Shown here piece by piece: positions 29,352 to 38,794 of a stretch of 64,000 nucleotides of DNA (the first letter of the stretch is position 1; every line of letters starts with the position of its first letter). Both the position numbers and the translations under genes were made by a program. Origin of the DNA: a sulfur-oxidizing endosymbiont of Gigantopelta aegis (GTDB lineage Bacteria; Pseudomonadota; Gammaproteobacteria; GRL18); NCBI RefSeq assembly GCF_016097415.1, contig NZ_JAEHGE010000002.1:211237-275236 (forward strand), given 5' to 3'. The notes under the pieces were generated by a model. It was not told where the DNA came from. It saw only the letters and a list, made by a program, of their open reading frames with translations, and ran no database searches.

Positions 29352-31066
29352 TTAATCTTTCGTTACCCGGTTTATTTCTTCTAAACTGGTGGTTCCGTCC
29401 ATCACTTTCTTTAGTCCCGATTCTCTTAGATCAGGAATTTTTTCTTTTTTAGCTTGATCGGCAAGGTTCATTGCATTACCACCTTCCATGATAATCTTAC
29501 CCATTGCTTCAGAAATTTTCATGACTTGATAAATTCCGACTCGGCCTTTATAACCTGCATTACAACTGGAGCAACCAACCGGTTTGTAGACGGTAAAGCT
29601 ATTTTCCACATTCTCTTCTGTAAAGCCTTCTTCTAATAACGCCTCTTTGGGTACTTCATGCGGTTGTTTGCAGTTGTCGCATAAGCGACGGGCTAAACGC
29701 TGAGCAATAATCAGGCTGACAGCCGAAGCAATATTGTAGGGTGGAACACCCATATTCATTAAACGTCCCAGTGTTTGGGGGCATCATTAGTGTGCAATGT
29801 TGATAATACCATATGGCCTGTTTGAGCGGCCTTAATCGCAATTTCTGCTGTTTCTAAATCTCGAATTTCCCCAACCATGACAATATCGGGATCTTGGCGA
29901 AGAAAAGAGCGTAATGCCGCAGCAAAAGTAAGCCCTGTTTTGGGGTTGACGTTAACCTGGTTGACGCCAGGTAAATTGATTTCAGCAGGATCTTCAGCGG
30001 TTGATATATTGACCCCTTCAGTATTTAATATATTGAGTCCAGTGTAGAGGGAAACTGTTTTACCAGACCCGGTTGGTCCAGTGACCAAAATCATACCTTG
30101 AGGCTTTGATAATGCATCCATGTAAAGTTCTTTTTGAAACTTTTCATAGCCCAGCGCATCGATACCTAATTGAGCGCTACTGGGATCCAGTATTCGTAAA
30201 ACCGCTTTTTCACCGAATAAGGTTGGGCAGGTACTGACACGAAAATCGATGGCTCGGCTTTTGGATATTTTCATGCGCATACGGCCATCCTGAGGGATTC
30301 GGCGTTCTGAAATATCTAATCGTGATAACACTTTAATACGGGCCAGAATACGAGGTGTTAGACTAACAGGTGGTTTGGCGACTTCTTCAAGAATGCCATC
30401 TATTCTTAAGCGTACCCGAAAAAATTTCTCATAGGGCTCAAAATGAATATCGGAAGCACCCTTATTGATTGCATCCAATAAAATTTTATTAACAAATTTG
30501 ACAACAGGTGCATCATCTTTACCATCACCTGCACTGTTTTCTTCTTTTTCAGTATCTTCGTAGTCAAGCCCTTCTAAGTCGTCATCATCAAAATCAGACA
30601 TGTTCATGGCTTCATCTGCTTCAGATAAAGCCTTGGTGATGGCAATTTCAAGCTTGTCTGCTTCGACGAGTATGGCCTCAGTGCTTAAGCCAGATTGAAA
30701 CTTGATTTCGTCAAGCGCTGCAATATTGGTTGGATCTGCAACAGCAACAAATAATCGAGTTCCTCTTTTATAGAGAGGAAGAGCATGGTGCTTAGTAATT
30801 AAATCTTCTTTAATGACACTGACAGTATTCTTATCAAGCTCTATGACACTGATATCAAGAATGGGCGTGCCAAATTCGGTAGAAGCAATTGTGGCAATAT
30901 CAATGGCTTTAACTAAGTTCTTTATGGTTACATATTGAACAAAAGGAAGTTTTTCCTTTTTTGATGCTTGAATAGCCTCCAGAGCTTCTTCCTCATTGAG
31001 AAAGTTTTGCATGACGAGTTGTCGTGCCAAACCGGTTAGTTGAGTTGTTTGTTGTGCGAGTACCAT
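29352..31066 (-). pseudogene. pilB: Type IV pilus assembly ATPase PilB, split by a one-base frameshift
   Basis: Hexameric ATPase that powers pilus extension. The upstream frame (29759-31066) has the T2SSE N domain, PQGMILVTGPTGSGKTVSLY (Walker A), VGEIRDLETAEIA (Walker B) and STLHTNDAPK, then runs into PKHWDV and stops. The downstream frame from about 29770 continues LGRLMNMGVPPYN, LARRLCDNCKQPHE and the CSSCNAGYKGR zinc site. Adding one A to the three at 29774-29776 restores PKTLGRLMNMGV and a 570-residue PilB. Either a real mutation that would abolish piliation or a sequencing error. Confidence 0.88.
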
Positions 31067-31416
31067 AATTGCCTGTTATTAAGAAGATTTAGTAAAGAGT
31101 GACATACTATACTAATACATTCTAGTACGAACTTTAATTATAGCCAAAAAATTATTGTTTTTTCTAAAGAAAATGGTAAAAATGAGATATATTTCAACAA
31201 AATCACAAGTATTGCACTATAATTTTTAAAATGTATGAATATATACGTGATATAAAGTACTTCTAAGCTATCCTAATTTGCAGAGTCTGTCTAAATTATA
31301 AAACTAATCACCTTGGATAGTTGATTAAACGATGAAAAGAAGTAATTATATTTGATAAACATGGGTTGATGCTTAAATTGCACGGTAAACAATAATATGA
31401 GGAATGGCTACTGCAT
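31067..31416. other. Divergent intergenic region between pilB and the glycan locus
   Basis: 350 AT-rich bases containing both the pilBCD and wlbA promoters. I see no ops/JUMPstart element, no convincing sigma-54 site, and no repeat. Confidence 0.4.
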
Positions 31417-32451
31417 ATGAAGAAAATTAAATGCGCAATCGTTGGCGTTGGCCGCATTTCGCTCAAGCATTTTGATGCTATTGAACAACATAAGGATTCG
31501 CTTGAATTGGTGGCTATTTGTGATACTAACCAGGAAGCTAGAGAGCGGATTGCATTAGAACAAAATTGTATGGCATTTAAAACGCTAGCTGAGCTATTGG
31601 CAAATAATGATGCGCAATTAATTATTCTATGTACACCCAGTGGATTACATGCTTGTCAAACAATTCTTTGTGCAGAATCTGGACGACATGTTATGACAGA
31701 AAAACCAATGGCAACCCGATGGCAAGATGGTTTGAATATGGTGAAAGCTTGTGATGTTGCTGGTGTAGAACTTTTTGTGGTTAAGCAAAATCGCCGCAAT
31801 TCAACCCTACAGTTACTGAAGAAGGCAATAACAAAAAAGCGCTTTGGGAAAATTTATATGGTTCAAGTCAATGTTTTTTGGACTCGACCCCAAGAATACT
31901 ATGATCAGGCAAAATGGAGAGGAACCTGGGAGTTTGATGGTGGGGCTTTAATGAATCAGGCGAGCCATTATATTGACTTACTGGATTGGTTAATTGGTCC
32001 GGTAAAAAGCGTGCAATCAATGATAGGAACTCTGGCAAGAGATATTGAAGTTGAAGATACTGCTGTGATGAATATTAAATGGCGTTCGGGGGCATTGGGT
32101 TCGGTCAGTGTGACTATGCTAACTTACCCCCAAAATCTGGAAGGTTCAATTACGATTATTGGTGAAAAAGGAACCGTTAAAGTGGGGGGAGTCGCCGTTA
32201 ATGAAATTGAGCGCTGGGATTTTGAAGAGTCAGATCCGGATGATAAAAAAGTCAAAGAAGCCAGCTATGAAACGACATCCGTTTACGGCTTTGGACATCC
32301 ACTCTATTATAAAAATGTAGTGGATACCCTGAATGGTGGTGCAAGAGCCGAAACTGATGGAAGAGAAGGTTTAAGATCGTTGGAATTATTAATAGCATCT
32401 TATCTTTCGGCTAGGGATGGAAAAAAAGTGTCTTTACCTTTGGAATATTAG
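31417..32451 (+). CDS. wlbA: Gfo/Idh/MocA-type dehydrogenase, WlbA/WbpB-like
   Basis: Predicted NAD-dependent 3-dehydrogenase of UDP-GlcNAcA, a step toward UDP-2,3-diacetamido uronic acids in LPS. Rossmann start CAIVGVGRISLKHFDAI, the EKPMATRW motif with catalytic Lys, and WRGTWEFDGGALMNQASHYI with the catalytic His. 344 residues. First gene of an apparent operon with the acetyltransferase and aminotransferase. No wlbO/wbpA-type UDP-GlcNAc 6-dehydrogenase is in the window; it must be elsewhere. Confidence 0.85.
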   Translation: MKKIKCAIVGVGRISLKHFDAIEQHKDSLELVAICDTNQEARERIALEQNCMAFKTLAELLANNDAQLIILCTPSGLHACQTILCAESGRHVMTEKPMATRWQDGLNMVKACDVAGVELFVVKQNRRNSTLQLLKKAITKKRFGKIYMVQVNVFWTRPQEYYDQAKWRGTWEFDGGALMNQASHYIDLLDWLIGPVKSVQSMIGTLARDIEVEDTAVMNIKWRSGALGSVSVTMLTYPQNLEGSITIIGEKGTVKVGGVAVNEIERWDFEESDPDDKKVKEASYETTSVYGFGHPLYYKNVVDTLNGGARAETDGREGLRSLELLIASYLSARDGKKVSLPLEY

Positions 32452-32460
32452 CTAATAACA

Positions 32461-33036
32461 ATGGACTATTTTTCTCATCCTAGCGCAATTATTGACGATG
32501 GTGCTCGAATTGGCAAGCAAACACGAATCTGGCACTGGGTGCATGTTAGTGCTGGGGCTGAAATTGGGAAGCATTGTTCATTAGGGCAAAATGTTTTTAT
32601 AGGGAGTCAAGTAAAGATTGGCAATAATGTAAAAATACAAAATAATGTCTCTGTTTATGATAACGTAACATTAGAAGAAAATGTTTTTTGTGGACCGAGT
32701 ATGGTTTTTACTAATGTTTATAATCCACGTGCAGCGATTAAAAGAAAGTTAGAGTATAGAGAAACCTTGGTCAAAAGAGGTGCAACTTTAGGCGCAAATT
32801 GTACTATCGTATGCGGTGTAATTATTGGTGAATATGCATTCATTGGTGCTGGTGCTGTGGTGAATAAAGATGTCTTGAATTATGCGCTGATGGTTGGTGT
32901 GCCCGCAAGACAAATTGGTTGGATGAGTGAATATGGTGAGCAATTGGAACTTCCGTTAATAGGTGAGGCACAAATACGTTGCCCACACAGCGGTAAAATA
33001 TATCGACTGAAAAATGATAACTTGACCGCTATTTGA
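32461..33036 (+). CDS. wlbB: Left-handed beta-helix N-acetyltransferase, WlbB/WbpD-like
   Basis: Acetyl-CoA-dependent acetylation of the 3-amino group made by WlbC. Hexapeptide repeats ([35 protein letters not shown]) form a left-handed beta helix. The conserved [11 protein letters not shown] loop and [13 protein letters not shown] near the end match the family. 191 residues, nine bases after wlbA. Confidence 0.87.
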   Translation: MDYFSHPSAIIDDGARIGKQTRIWHWVHVSAGAEIGKHCSLGQNVFIGSQVKIGNNVKIQNNVSVYDNVTLEENVFCGPSMVFTNVYNPRAAIKRKLEYRETLVKRGATLGANCTIVCGVIIGEYAFIGAGAVVNKDVLNYALMVGVPARQIGWMSEYGEQLELPLIGEAQIRCPHSGKIYRLKNDNLTAI

Positions 33037-33068
33037 ATTATGGTATTCGAAGATAAACGAGGTGAAAC

Positions 33069-33317
33069 ATGCAAATATTAATTGATATCAATGATGAACA
33101 CCCTGTAAAAAAACTTTCTTTTCTGGATGAATTTAAAAATAGTGGAATAATGATTAAACGAACATCAGAGCAAAGTTTACATGTGAGGGGGTATTCTGAA
33201 GAGTATCTGAAACAACATTGGCGGAAGTTAATTATGACCCATGAAACCCCAGAAACTGATGATGATGAATTATCCAATGCCTATATAGATTATTTGAATG
33301 AAAAAAATTCTTTTTGA
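33069..33317 (+). CDS. Antitoxin-like small protein upstream of a PIN domain
   Basis: 82 residues. A mixed N-terminal part (MQILIDIND, FLDEFKNSGIMI) resembles small VapB-type antitoxins that pair with PIN toxins, followed by an acidic C terminus (ETPETDDDELSNAYIDYL) that could occupy a toxin active site. It overlaps the PIN gene by 20 bases, the usual antitoxin-toxin layout. GAGGTG precedes the ATG. Role is inferred from size, charge, overlap and neighbour; I cannot name a family. Confidence 0.6.
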   Translation: MQILIDINDEHPVKKLSFLDEFKNSGIMIKRTSEQSLHVRGYSEEYLKQHWRKLIMTHETPETDDDELSNAYIDYLNEKNSF

Positions 33318-34833
33318 TATTAACATCGTTCTTGATTATTACAGTATAACAAGGCGTAAGAAATATCCTGAGTCAATTAAAGCTTATGAACTGGCATTGG
33401 AACGAGATGATGTTTACCCTTATATATCAACCTCAGCGATTTCTAATATTGAATTTTTAAAACATGGCGTGTTAAAAAGAGAAAAACCAGAATTTACCTT
33501 TAAAGAAAGAAAAATTATTATCATTGAGATGATAAAAGAAATCCTCAAGTACTTTAAACTCGCAAGTACACCTTCTTATATTGTTTTTGACTATGATGAT
33601 ATAGAAAACTCCCAGATAATAGCTTCTGCAAACGCAATTGATGCGCAAGTCGTTACAAGAGATAAAGCTATGTTAGCAAAGTATCAGAATGTTGCTATAA
33701 CACCTCAAATTTTTTTGGCTCAAGTTAAAAAACAAACACAAAAAATCGATTTTGCTAATCTAAAAAAACAGTACTATGATCTTCAACCACAGATAGCAAA
33801 ACAAATGGATGATGTATTAAATGCAACATCATTTATTATGGGTGATAAAATCATACAATTGGAAAGTGAACTACAGGAGTTCACCCAAGCCAAGCATGCA
33901 ATTACCTGCTCCAGCGGTACAGATGCGTTATTACTTGCTATGATGGCTATGGATGTTCGTCCTGGAGATGAAATTATAACCACTCCTTTTACTTTTATTG
34001 CTACGGCAGAAACGATTGCCCTAATGAAAGCTATTCCAGTTTTTATTGATATTGAAGAAGACACACTTAATATTGATGCTACAAAAATTGTAGCGGCTAT
34101 TACTGATAAAACCAAAGCCATTATGCCCGTCAGTATCTATGGACAACCATCAGACATGGACGAAATCAATGGGATTGCAAAAAAATATAATTTAAAAGTC
34201 ATTATAGATGGTGCACAATCCTTTGGTGCTACTTACAAAAAACAAATGGAAGTACATCACTGTGATATTTATACGACTAGTTTTTTTCCAGCTAAACCGC
34301 TAGGTTGCTATGGAGATGGTGGTGCCGTATTTACTAATAATGATGATTATGCAGAAAAAATAAAAAAATTACGTATACATGGTCAGAGTAAACGCTATCA
34401 TCATCAATACATTGGGATGGGGGGGAGATTTGACACCCTTCAGGCTGCTGTATTATTAGTTAAACTGCCACTTTATGCAAAGGAAATAACGCTACGCCAA
34501 AACGTAGCTGAATCTTATTGTAAAAAATTAAGTGTGCAAACATCGTCATTAATCATACCAATGATTAAAAATGATAGAACCTCAGTTTGGGCGCAATATA
34601 CAATAAGGACACCTGAGCGTGATAACCTTCAAGAAAAACTCAAACAACACGGGATACCAACTGCCATTCATTATCCTATGCCTTTGCATCAACAAAAATG
34701 CTTCCAATATTTAAATCAGAAAACGAGTTTGAAAATTGCAGAAAAAGTTGTAAAAGAGGTTGTGAGTTTGCCCATGAATCCATATGTCACTGAAACAGAA
34801 CAGGAAAGAATTGCTCATGTTATCTGCCAGTAA
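33298..34833 (+). CDS. PIN-domain / WlbC-WbpE aminotransferase fusion
   Basis: 511 residues in two parts. Residues 1 to about 146 are a PIN_3-type domain with acidic positions D7 (LFDINIVLD), E52 (SNIEFL), D101/E103 and D122 (VVTRDKAML), a set expected to bind metal for RNA cleavage. Residue 147 onward is a full DegT/DnrJ/EryC1-type PLP aminotransferase: QKIDFANLKKQYYDL, SSGTDALLLAMM, VIIDGAQSFGAT and PLP lysine K333 in SFFPAKPLGCYGDGG. Where WlbC would start with Met-Gln-Lys-Ile, codon 147 is ACA (Thr). Predicted to aminate the C3 keto group made by WlbA. Whether PIN is active is unknown. Confidence 0.85.
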   Translation: MKKILFDINIVLDYYSITRRKKYPESIKAYELALERDDVYPYISTSAISNIEFLKHGVLKREKPEFTFKERKIIIIEMIKEILKYFKLASTPSYIVFDYDDIENSQIIASANAIDAQVVTRDKAMLAKYQNVAITPQIFLAQVKKQTQKIDFANLKKQYYDLQPQIAKQMDDVLNATSFIMGDKIIQLESELQEFTQAKHAITCSSGTDALLLAMMAMDVRPGDEIITTPFTFIATAETIALMKAIPVFIDIEEDTLNIDATKIVAAITDKTKAIMPVSIYGQPSDMDEINGIAKKYNLKVIIDGAQSFGATYKKQMEVHHCDIYTTSFFPAKPLGCYGDGGAVFTNNDDYAEKIKKLRIHGQSKRYHHQYIGMGGRFDTLQAAVLLVKLPLYAKEITLRQNVAESYCKKLSVQTSSLIIPMIKNDRTSVWAQYTIRTPERDNLQEKLKQHGIPTAIHYPMPLHQQKCFQYLNQKTSLKIAEKVVKEVVSLPMNPYVTETEQERIAHVICQ

Positions 34834-35139
34834 ATAATACCCTTACTGGATTATTTCCCCTTGTGCCTATTTTGTTAACGATTTTTAACTGATTTTTCAT
34901 GAGGCGTGATAAAGACATAATGAACATACTCAGTGCAAAGCCATAGTTCATTAAATCTATTTTAGTTAGAATCGTGAAATAATACTCATTGAACTCATTA
35001 ATTATTTGGTAATGATAATTTGGTTAAAGAAATACAGTGCTGTCATGAGGACTCGAAGGGGTTTTTAAAAGGAGGCTTACTTTTCAATAAGTATTATAAA
35101 CTCATATTTTTTCTGAATTTGCAAAATTCAAATTTCTAG
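34834..35139. other. Intergenic gap before the flippase gene
   Basis: About 300 AT-rich bases with stop codons in all frames and no recognisable remnant or terminator. Shorter AT inverted motifs (GAATTTGCAAAATTC at about 35116) are not convincing signals. Confidence 0.35.
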
Positions 35140-35184
35140 ATGGCTGTTAATCTTGAAAGTATTAAATTAGGTAAAGTAAATCTA

Positions 35185-36434
35185 ATGTTTTTTAAAAATG
35201 TTTTAACATTAATGGCTGGGTCGAGCATTGCTCAGGCGTTACCAATTGCAATTAGTCCAATATTGACGCGGATTTATACACCAGATGAATTTGGAATATT
35301 TGCTCTTTACTTAAGCATAGTCACGGTCATATCAACAGTAGTAACAGGACGATATGAATTAGCTATATTATTACCAAAAAAAACAGAAGATGCTAATAAT
35401 ATACTTATAATGTCAATTTTGATTAGTTTTTTTGTTAGCTTTATGCTCGTTCTTATTGTATTTAAATTTGACGAGAAAATAATAAAATTAATCGGCAATC
35501 CAGAACTTAAAAATTGGCTCTATTTTATACCATTGGCTATTTTTTTAAATGGAGTGTATCAAAATTTAATATGTTGGAATAATAGAAATAAAGAATATAA
35601 ACGATTAGCAATTAACAATGTAATTCAAAGTTCTACAACTGCTACAACCAATCTTGGCCTGGGGGCTTTGGGGTGGGGTAGTGGTGGTCTCATTTTAGGA
35701 AGTGTGATTGGTCGAAGTGTAGTTGTTTTATTGTTAGGAAAGGTGGTTTTTAAAAATATAAATTTATCTTTTAATAAAACAAGAAAATTAAAATTACTTG
35801 CTTTGATGAGAAGATATAATGAGTTTCCAAAAATAAATTCGTTGCATGCTTTGTTGAATGTTTTTTCGACACAATTACCATTTTTTCTGATAAGTTATTT
35901 TTTTTATAATACTGTTACAGGGTTTTATGCATTAATGAACAGAGTTCTAATGACTCCTATCAATATTGTTTCCGGATCATTTGGACAAGTTTTTTTTCAG
36001 GAGATGAGTCATTTGTATGTTGAAAAAAATACAAATGAGATGATTTTTTTTAAAAAAATCATGTTTAGATTGCTGGTATGGTCATTACCTTTTTTTGTAA
36101 TTTTTTTTATATATTCTAAAGATCTTTTTTCATTTGTTTTTGGTGAAAATTGGTCGATAACAGGTGAATATGCACAAATTTTATTACCGATGCTATATCT
36201 TAGATTTACTGGATCGGTTATGTCATCCGTAGTAATCATATATGATGAACAAAAAAAGCATTAACTCTGGAGGTCATTCATACAACATTAAGGTTTTCTT
36301 CTCTACTTGTTGGGGGGCTTTTGAATGATATTGTTTTAGGTTTGACTTTGTTTTCTGCTGTTAGTTCGTGTATGACAACTTATAGACTTTTTTGGTATTA
36401 TGAAATAGTAAAAGGTAGAAAAATTGAAATATAA
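35185..36434 (+). pseudogene. Oligosaccharide flippase (Wzx/MATE-like), frameshifted near the end
   Basis: Polysaccharide repeat-unit exporter of the MOP superfamily: it begins FKNVLTLMAGSSIAQALPIA and has ISPILTRIYTPDEFGIFALY, followed by many membrane segments. The frame opens at ATG 35140, but ATG 35185 matches where family members start. It stops at 36264 after DEQKKH. One more A in the A7 run at 36251-36257 gives DEQKKALTLEV and continues through two more membrane segments to 36434. About 416 residues then, the family norm. Without repair the last helices are lost. Confidence 0.8.
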
Positions 36435-37512
36435 AATTTTTGGAAAAAATATAGAAATAAATGTTGATAAACGGTTGATAAAAGAAATTTTAAAAAAAGA
36501 ATTGATGGGATATAAAAAGTCAGATGAAAATGATAGTGTAGATGTGGAGATTAATTTCACTGATAACTTTCCTTCTGAAAAAAGCTTTTTAAATAGTCCC
36601 ACAATACATAAAAGCTTTTCAAATGGATTTATAGCATATTATGGTAGCAATAGAATTCTATATCAAAAAAATAAAATTTTAAAAATATATATTTCTATTA
36701 GTGAAAAAGGTGGTTTTTTTCATAAATTTTTAAGTATGGGATATAGATTGAATTATGAAAATGTAGGACAAATTTTACATGAATTGGTGTTGGTTCCAAT
36801 AAGTTTTTTTGATAAGACAAGTGCATTAATACATGCATCAACCATGAAGAAAAAAGGTCAAAATAGGGTGGTGATGTTTGGTGGTACAGGGGGTGTTGGA
36901 AAGACATCATTAGAAATTCTTTTATGCCGTGAATTGGGGTATAGTTTTATTTCAGATGATATTGCGGTAATTTCTAACAATACTAAAGTTTACCCAAACT
37001 TATCTTACCCAAAAATATATGCTTATAATACAGTATGTAATGATAGTGTTGAAAAGGATTTATTCAAAAATAGGGGGTGGGTTGATAAGTTTCAATGGTT
37101 TTTTATGAAAAAATATAAGGGGGAAAGTAAAGTTAGGAGAGCTATAGCTCCGAATGATTTTTTTTATTCTGTTGAAACAATGGAAAACAATGCCAGTGAA
37201 TATTATATTTTATATAAAACAAACACAATAAACTCAATCGAAATTGAGGTCGTTAATGCCAAAATTGCAGCAAGGCTAACACTGAATATTATCAAAAATG
37301 AATATCACAGTGTTTATCAACATATCTTATGGTATGAAAATAATTGTCAATTAATGAAATTTGAACCGATTATAACAATGAAAGAAATTGATGAAAAATT
37401 TATAAAAATATACCAAGTGTTTTTTAATACAGTTGATTGTTATTGCGTAAAAATTCCTATCGATAAGAGTCATGATGAATTTCTAATGCAGATGAAAAAA
37501 AAGTATAAGTAA
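36424..37512 (+). CDS. HprK-like P-loop kinase of a polysaccharide locus
   Basis: 362 residues. A central Walker A, FGGTGGVGKTSLEI (about residues 155-167), follows a region with ALIHASTM, and SFISDDIAVI supplies the acidic pair, the arrangement of HPr-kinase/phosphorylase-like proteins. These occur in exopolysaccharide clusters, with unknown substrates. TTG start at 36424 overlaps the flippase end by 11 bases. The gene is strongly AT-rich. Its stop overlaps the following glycosyltransferase start. Confidence 0.7.
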   Translation: MKYKIFGKNIEINVDKRLIKEILKKELMGYKKSDENDSVDVEINFTDNFPSEKSFLNSPTIHKSFSNGFIAYYGSNRILYQKNKILKIYISISEKGGFFHKFLSMGYRLNYENVGQILHELVLVPISFFDKTSALIHASTMKKKGQNRVVMFGGTGGVGKTSLEILLCRELGYSFISDDIAVISNNTKVYPNLSYPKIYAYNTVCNDSVEKDLFKNRGWVDKFQWFFMKKYKGESKVRRAIAPNDFFYSVETMENNASEYYILYKTNTINSIEIEVVNAKIAARLTLNIIKNEYHSVYQHILWYENNCQLMKFEPIITMKEIDEKFIKIYQVFFNTVDCYCVKIPIDKSHDEFLMQMKKKYK

Positions 37513-38738
37513 TGAAGAAGATTGTATTAATAACATCACAATTTCCTTGTCAGGGAGGTGAACAGTTCTTAGAGACAGAAATAAAATATTATTGTGAGTC
37601 TAAGTCTGTTTCTTATACAATTTTACCTTTATCAAAGAATGCATTTGTTAGAAAAATACCAGAACATATAGATGCAAATAATGCTTTTATTTGTCAATCA
37701 TGGAAGAGAATGAAGTTTTATTTTTTTTTTAAATCATTGTTTAGAACTGTACTTTATAAAGAATTATATAAAGAAAAAATAAATTTAAGAAAATTAAAAA
37801 TATTATTTTCATCAATAACTTTCTATCAGTATTATTATGAAGTAATGAGAAGTTTTTTACGGAAGTCGGATAAGTCAATTGATATTATCTTTTATACTTA
37901 TTGGAATAATGAAGTGACCTATGCACTTGAAAGCCTTAAAAATGAATTTGATTTTAAATTAATTAGTAGAATTCATGGAATTGATTTATATAAGGAAAGA
38001 CGGTCTCTGGGATATATGCCGTTAAAAAAACAATTTAATAAAAATATTGATGCTCTTTATGTTGTGACAAGAAAAGCTATAGAATATTTAATAGATAATT
38101 ACAATGTTGATAAAAGTATAATAAAGTGTGGTTATCTTGGAGTAAATGATTTTCATATTAAAACTCTGCCTACTGATAGCAGTAAGTTTCATATGGTGAC
38201 TTGTTCAGCTTTAAAAGAAGTAAAGCGTATAGATAAAATTATAGACGTTTTATATATCTTATCGAAAAAATTTAAAAATATAAAATTTATCTGGACACAT
38301 ATAGGTGAAGGAGAACTTTACGATAATCTAAAAATAAAAGCTAGAAAAAAACTTGGTGAAAAACAAAATGTTGACTTTGATTTTTTGGGGGGACTTGATA
38401 ATGTTAAAGTTTATGACTTTTATAAAAAAAATAAAATCGATGTATTTGTTAATGTGAGTGAGTCTGAGGGTGTCCCTGTTTCTATAATGGAAGCTATGAG
38501 TTGCAGCATTCCTATTGTTGCTCCTAATGTTGGTGGGATATCAGATATGATTGTAAATAATGAAAGTGGATTCCTATTAAGCAATGTTTGTACAATAGAT
38601 GAAGTTTGTAATAGTTTGGAAAACATATCTTTTTTTAAAAATACTAAAACAAGAATGAACTCGCATTATATTTTCTTAGAAAAATATAATGCAAAAAAAA
38701 ATTATACACGATTTATACAAAATATAAATATAATTTAA
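37512..38738 (+). CDS. Glycosyltransferase family 4
   Basis: GT-B retaining glycosyltransferase, probably adding a sugar to the lipid-linked repeat unit. N-terminal LITSQFPCQGGEQFLETEI, middle FKLISRIHGIDLYKERR, and the C-terminal nucleotide-sugar site VNVSESEGVPVSIMEAMSCS with IPIVAPNVGGISDMI. 408 residues. Overlaps the kinase gene by one base. A diverged, degenerate paralogue lies at 41.8-43.1 kb. Confidence 0.88.
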   Translation: MKKIVLITSQFPCQGGEQFLETEIKYYCESKSVSYTILPLSKNAFVRKIPEHIDANNAFICQSWKRMKFYFFFKSLFRTVLYKELYKEKINLRKLKILFSSITFYQYYYEVMRSFLRKSDKSIDIIFYTYWNNEVTYALESLKNEFDFKLISRIHGIDLYKERRSLGYMPLKKQFNKNIDALYVVTRKAIEYLIDNYNVDKSIIKCGYLGVNDFHIKTLPTDSSKFHMVTCSALKEVKRIDKIIDVLYILSKKFKNIKFIWTHIGEGELYDNLKIKARKKLGEKQNVDFDFLGGLDNVKVYDFYKKNKIDVFVNVSESEGVPVSIMEAMSCSIPIVAPNVGGISDMIVNNESGFLLSNVCTIDEVCNSLENISFFKNTKTRMNSHYIFLEKYNAKKNYTRFIQNINII

Positions 38739-38794
38739 TTAAAATATGCTTCTCACAGAGATATAAATTAGAAATTAAGAGACTTTTTTGATAA

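Noticed and set aside
31067..31416. ops/JUMPstart element before the glycan locus
   Set aside because: No GGCGGTAGC-type core or flanking hairpin found on either strand.
33298..34833. PIN-aminotransferase fusion as a sequencing artefact joining two genes
   Set aside because: Not fully excluded, but both domains are complete, in one frame, and the WlbC start position holds ACA instead of ATG, which needs a substitution rather than a single indel.
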